Of a stretch of 10,273 bases of DNA, positions 7,346 to 10,273 are shown piece after piece. How positions within the stretch are numbered: position 1 is the stretch's first letter; each line of letters begins with the position of its first letter. The DNA lies in assembly GCA_027619145.1 (NCBI GenBank), contig JAQCGA010000090.1:1-10273 (forward strand), given 5' to 3'. A program made the position numbers and the translations under genes. The notes below the pieces were generated by a model. It was not told where the DNA came from, did no database searches, and worked only from the letters and a program-made list of their open reading frames with translations. This stretch comes from a bacterium (GTDB taxonomy: Bacteria > Latescibacterota > UBA2968 > GCA-2709665).

Positions 7346-9328
7346 TCAGTAAACATACCGCTCCGATACAAATTGGCAAATCCCCTCCACCGTCTGTTCT
7401 GTCGCCAAAATCGCATCGTGCACCCGCTGATGCCAGGGTTCCGGCCCAAGATGTTCCCGCCACGCCCGAATGGCAGACACATTCTCCTTGCCTGCACATT
7501 CCAGTTCCCCAAGCGCAATCCGCACCGCTTCTTGGTTTTCCAGATCGGTCAAATCTAGCGTCGCCACCTGTTCCGTCACCCGGTACACACACCGGGCAAG
7601 TTCCACATAGGACCCAACCACCCGCGTTTCATTGGCCAGATCTACCTCTCCGGCCGTCTGTGCAATTTGCAGCGCCTGGTCGCACACCGCTTTTTTCTTT
7701 TCAAACGCCCGTTCGTCGGCATAATACCGGAACATCCCTTCGCCCAAATACGGCCTCTGTTTTTCCTGCACCTTCTCCAGCGCCAGTCCCCAGGAATAAC
7801 AAATTGGAAACTCCGAATCGTACACATCGAACTCCACCGGCCCCAGCAGTTCAGCCCATTCGCCTACGGCCTCCGGATCGCCGTACCCTTCGCGTGTTGC
7901 CCACGCCGTAGCAAACTCTTTCTCGGTTCGCCCCTGCAAGTTCCACCCCCACTCTGCCAGCGCCGCTACATTGAACCCGCAAATCTCCCGGCCCTGAGTC
8001 GCCCACGCCATCATCCCATAAGCTCCGCTGTACCTGCGCCGAACCAATTGCCCCACATAATCCCGAATCCGATGCGCCGAGCGCTGCGGCACCTTGAACT
8101 CCGGCGTATCCACCCGTCCATTCGCGCCCACCGGCACATCGTAGGTGGCAATCCATCGCCCTTGCGCCGTATGATGGTCAAACAGCGGATTGGCCGACAG
8201 ATCCCGCGGCAGGTGCAGAACCCGCTCCATCGCCGTAGCACATGCCCGCTCTACCTTCACCCCTTCCGGTAACTCGGCCAACACCCGGTAATCCTTTTCG
8301 GCGGTTACCGTAGACAAGAACATCCGAATCCGAACATCCGGATAGTCAATTTTCACCTTCTCCCATGCCTTCACAAAAGCGCGCGACTCCAGCACAAATT
8401 GCCCAACTGCAGTACACGCCGTACACCCACACTGACCTGGCCGTTCGCTCAGCCAGCAGCTCACCTCCGTAGCCCCCTGCGATGCAATATCCGCCATCCA
8501 CTCCGCCAGAATCTCGGCCAACAGCGGGTTGGATGCGCACGGTGCCCGATGCTGGTTCCCCTGTTTATGCGCGAAATATCGCCCCGTTAACGCCCCATCT
8601 CCCTTACCAGCCAGTTCGGGATATGTCCGAAAAAGCCCGTGAGCGTGCAGAAAGTTCAAATGCAGCACATAAGGCAAATAATTGAATCCGTGCAACCGGG
8701 CCTCTTCCATAAGCGCCCTGTCAATCCGCGCCCGGTTGGGTTTCCCTCGCTCCACAGCTTCCAACTCCGTAGAAGCCATCTTCCCATAGTTCATTTTCAT
8801 AGACGCCATCCAGGGAATCCACGCTGCCGGTTCCGGAAAATTCCACATCCCGCGTTCATCCAGGTCCGGCCAATCCGTCACCCGAACCAGCGGAATCACA
8901 ACCTGCTCCGCAGAAAGCGTCGCCTCCAGTAGTTGGCTCAACGTACGCACCGCATACGAGATACCTCGCTCATTCAGCCCGGACAACACCAACCGATTTT
9001 CGCCATCGAGAAAAATCACATAGGCCTGCTCTCGGTTCGGCAAACTCCGCAAACGCTCCACATCCACGGCAATCCCATCCAGCATGCCTGCCTCATCCGC
9101 CACCCCAACCACGATCTCAAACCCATTGCCCTTCGGCGCTACTCCGGTCCGATCTTCAAACAATCGCCTCAACGCTTCTACCGCAAAAGACGCAATCGCT
9201 CCTGAGTCCTCGCACACCCGTATCCCAATCTCCTCCGGACGACATTCAACGCGTCCCTCAAATTCAATCTCGTGCGGCAACGGCAGGAGGTGCCGCACCC
9301 ACCGCTCTTTTTCTTTCTCCGAAACCAT
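7346..9328 (-). CDS. Putative glycosidase with GH20b-type N-domain, DUF4838-like core
   Basis: The 660-residue protein begins with an alpha/beta domain (about 14-150) typical of the non-catalytic N-domain of beta-hexosaminidases and related enzymes. It contains FEIVVGV near 70-76, LVLSGLNERGISYAVRTLSQ at 113-132, and the linker VTDWPDLDERG (150-160). A probable TIM-barrel region follows. The classical GH20 catalytic HxGGDE motif is absent. Instead a CxCxxC motif (C300, C302, C305, in SERPGQCGCTACTA) appears where DUF4838-type proteins carry a similar cysteine cluster. The C-terminal third (about 510-660) is helical. No signal peptide is seen, so a cytosolic role on an imported oligosaccharide is inferred. 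The ATG at 9328 has AAAGGA six bases upstream; ATG at 9334 and GTG at 9343 are in frame but less well placed. It is divergent from a sugar-type oxidoreductase. The substrate is not known. Confidence 0.8.
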   Translation of the reverse strand: MVSEKEKERWVRHLLPLPHEIEFEGRVECRPEEIGIRVCEDSGAIASFAVEALRRLFEDRTGVAPKGNGFEIVVGVADEAGMLDGIAVDVERLRSLPNREQAYVIFLDGENRLVLSGLNERGISYAVRTLSQLLEATLSAEQVVIPLVRVTDWPDLDERGMWNFPEPAAWIPWMASMKMNYGKMASTELEAVERGKPNRARIDRALMEEARLHGFNYLPYVLHLNFLHAHGLFRTYPELAGKGDGALTGRYFAHKQGNQHRAPCASNPLLAEILAEWMADIASQGATEVSCWLSERPGQCGCTACTAVGQFVLESRAFVKAWEKVKIDYPDVRIRMFLSTVTAEKDYRVLAELPEGVKVERACATAMERVLHLPRDLSANPLFDHHTAQGRWIATYDVPVGANGRVDTPEFKVPQRSAHRIRDYVGQLVRRRYSGAYGMMAWATQGREICGFNVAALAEWGWNLQGRTEKEFATAWATREGYGDPEAVGEWAELLGPVEFDVYDSEFPICYSWGLALEKVQEKQRPYLGEGMFRYYADERAFEKKKAVCDQALQIAQTAGEVDLANETRVVGSYVELARCVYRVTEQVATLDLTDLENQEAVRIALGELECAGKENVSAIRAWREHLGPEPWHQRVHDAILATEQTVEGICQFVSERYVY

Positions 9329-9359
9329 AGCCATTCCTTTCACAGATTTGTGTCAGCAA

Positions 9360-9388
9360 TGTATAACGATGCAAAGGCGCACACGCAA
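9360..9388 (-). promoter_or_regulatory. Candidate promoter for the glycosidase gene
   Basis: On the minus strand TTGCGT (9383-9388) and TATACA (9360-9365) are separated by 17 bp and would place the transcript start near 9353, giving a short leader to the ATG at 9328. The -35 match is weak (TTG only), so an activator may be needed or the site may be wrong. Confidence 0.4.
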
Positions 9389-9427
9389 CGGAATTTTCCA
9401 CCCCCATCTTAATTTCCACAAAAAAGA

Positions 9428-9456
9428 TTGACAACAACATCCCCCGCAAGTAAACT
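9428..9456 (+). promoter_or_regulatory. Sigma70-type promoter for the oxidoreductase gene
   Basis: TTGACA (9428-9433) is a perfect -35 box, followed by 17 bp and TAAACT (9451-9456), a four-of-six -10 match. The start of transcription would be near 9463, leaving about 46 nt before the ATG at 9509. It is the only good promoter in the gap for the rightward gene. Confidence 0.7.
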
Positions 9457-9508
9457 TTATCTCTGAACAAAAAACCTGTCCAAAACTTATTTTCAGGAGA
9501 CTTTCCAG

Positions 9509-10273
9509 ATGGACTCCCTCAAATTGGGTGTAATCGGGTGTGGCAACATGGGAATCAGTCTTGCCCAGGGTGCCTCGGTACTGAATTGTACGAATGTGGT
9601 TTGCGTAAGTGACGTGGACGAAAAAAAAGGGCAGGACCTGGCCGGTCAGATGAGCTGCGACTTCGAACCGGACTACCGTGCCATGCTCTCCAGACAAGAC
9701 GTGGACGCCGTCCTGATTGCCACGCCTCCCTTCCTCCACGAAGAACCCGCCATTGCCGCGGCCGAAGCCGGCGTGCACATTTTCTGTGAAAAACCAATGG
9801 CACCTACCCTCAAAGGGTGCGACGCCATTCAAGATGCCGTAACAAAACACAAGGTCAAACTCGGCCTCGGCCTGGTCTGCCGTTTCCACCCCGTCCACCG
9901 CAAAGTACGCGAACTGGCCCACAGCGGAGACCTGGGAACCCCTACCTGCATGACCGTCCACCGTCTGGGCGGCGGCTGGGGCGGACAGTGGACCGCGGCC
10001 TGGCGTCAGACACGCGCACAAAGTGGCGGTACCCTCATGGAAGTCAACGCCCATGAGATCGATTTCCTCCGTGCCGTCATGGGCGAAGTGGTTCAGGTTT
10101 ACGCTACCGGCGGCTCCTATGCCCGAACCGATGCAGACTTCCCGGACATCGTCCTGGTCAACCTGACCTTCAAAAGCGGTGCCACAGGCCTGTTACACTC
10201 CAGCATGGCCAGCACCATTGGCGGCTACGGCGGCCGCCTGGATTGCACAGAAGGCACCGTTGCTTTCCCCACC
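9509..10273 (+). CDS. Gfo/Idh/MocA family oxidoreductase, 3' end missing
   Basis: This is an NAD(P)-dependent dehydrogenase of the glucose-fructose oxidoreductase / inositol dehydrogenase family, which oxidises or reduces hydroxyl groups of sugars, inositols and similar compounds. The visible 255 residues start with a Rossmann fold carrying GCGNMG (10-15). They continue with DVDAVLIATPP (64-74) and the family signature EKP (94-96), whose lysine is catalytic in studied members. The C-terminal domain begins with LGLVCRFHP and contains EVNAHEID (178-185), where H182 and D185 match the usual catalytic H-x-x-D. Full-length members are about 330-400 residues, so roughly a third lies beyond the window. 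The ATG at 9509 has CAGGAGA seven bases upstream. It is divergent from the putative glycosidase, which suggests a shared sugar pathway. Ala codons are mostly GCC, unlike the minus-strand genes. Confidence 0.93.
   Translation, partial: MDSLKLGVIGCGNMGISLAQGASVLNCTNVVCVSDVDEKKGQDLAGQMSCDFEPDYRAMLSRQDVDAVLIATPPFLHEEPAIAAAEAGVHIFCEKPMAPTLKGCDAIQDAVTKHKVKLGLGLVCRFHPVHRKVRELAHSGDLGTPTCMTVHRLGGGWGGQWTAAWRQTRAQSGGTLMEVNAHEIDFLRAVMGEVVQVYATGGSYARTDADFPDIVLVNLTFKSGATGLLHSSMASTIGGYGGRLDCTEGTVAFPT

Noticed and set aside
7667..8272. A 201-residue open frame on the plus strand
   Set aside because: It is antisense to the putative glycosidase and rich in Pro, Arg and His, as expected for the complement of G-rich coding DNA.
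9353..10054. A 233-residue open frame on the minus strand
   Set aside because: It lies opposite the oxidoreductase, which has intact Rossmann and EKP motifs, a ribosome-binding site and a promoter. The minus-strand frame has no recognisable domain and is a shadow.
1..10273. CRISPR arrays, tRNA genes, insertion sequences or phage defence systems
   Set aside because: No spaced direct repeats, cloverleaf-type sequences, transposase motifs or terminal inverted repeats were seen, and no gene carries a known defence domain.

Overview
The window reads as ordinary bacterial chromosome. Genes are closely packed, have Shine-Dalgarno sites and sigma70-like promoters, and include HflX. No rRNA, tRNA, IS element, CRISPR array or prophage gene is visible. 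The mix of a UVR-motif protein, a class III aminotransferase, an M28-like/AAC(3) fusion, a GH20b-type putative glycosidase and a Gfo/Idh/MocA oxidoreductase resembles uncultured, polysaccharide-degrading candidate phyla such as Poribacteria or Latescibacterota. That placement is an impression from gene content, not a demonstrated assignment.

Layout. From 31 to 2109 (minus strand) a UVR-motif protein gene is followed by hflX with only 18 bp between them. Both lie behind a near-consensus promoter at 2195-2223. From 2262 to 6242 (minus) a long gene encoding an M28-peptidase-like region, a winged-helix-like segment and an AAC(3)-type acetyltransferase is followed 63 bp later by a HemL-like class III aminotransferase, probably as one operon. 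From 6405 to 6974 (plus) a small two-helix membrane protein and a 116-residue unknown protein sit 9 bp apart. A perfect 11-bp stem at 7013-7049 separates this pair from the convergent genes beyond it and can serve as terminator for both. From 7055 to 9328 (minus) a putative GH20b/DUF4838-like glycosidase is followed by a small acidic protein. At 9509 a Gfo/Idh/MocA oxidoreductase begins on the plus strand and runs off the window. It diverges from the glycosidase gene across a 180-bp region that contains a good promoter for the oxidoreductase and a weaker candidate for the glycosidase.

How the genes may work together. The divergent glycosidase and oxidoreductase suggest a carbohydrate-use locus in which a sugar is released and then oxidised. 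The aminotransferase and the peptidase-like/acetyltransferase fusion suggest chemistry on an amino compound, perhaps transamination, N-acetylation and amide hydrolysis, but the substrate cannot be read from the sequence. The UVR/HflX pair looks like a housekeeping or stress unit. Third codon positions differ by strand: plus-strand genes favour C and minus-strand genes favour G, A or T. This fits the minus strand being the leading strand of replication.
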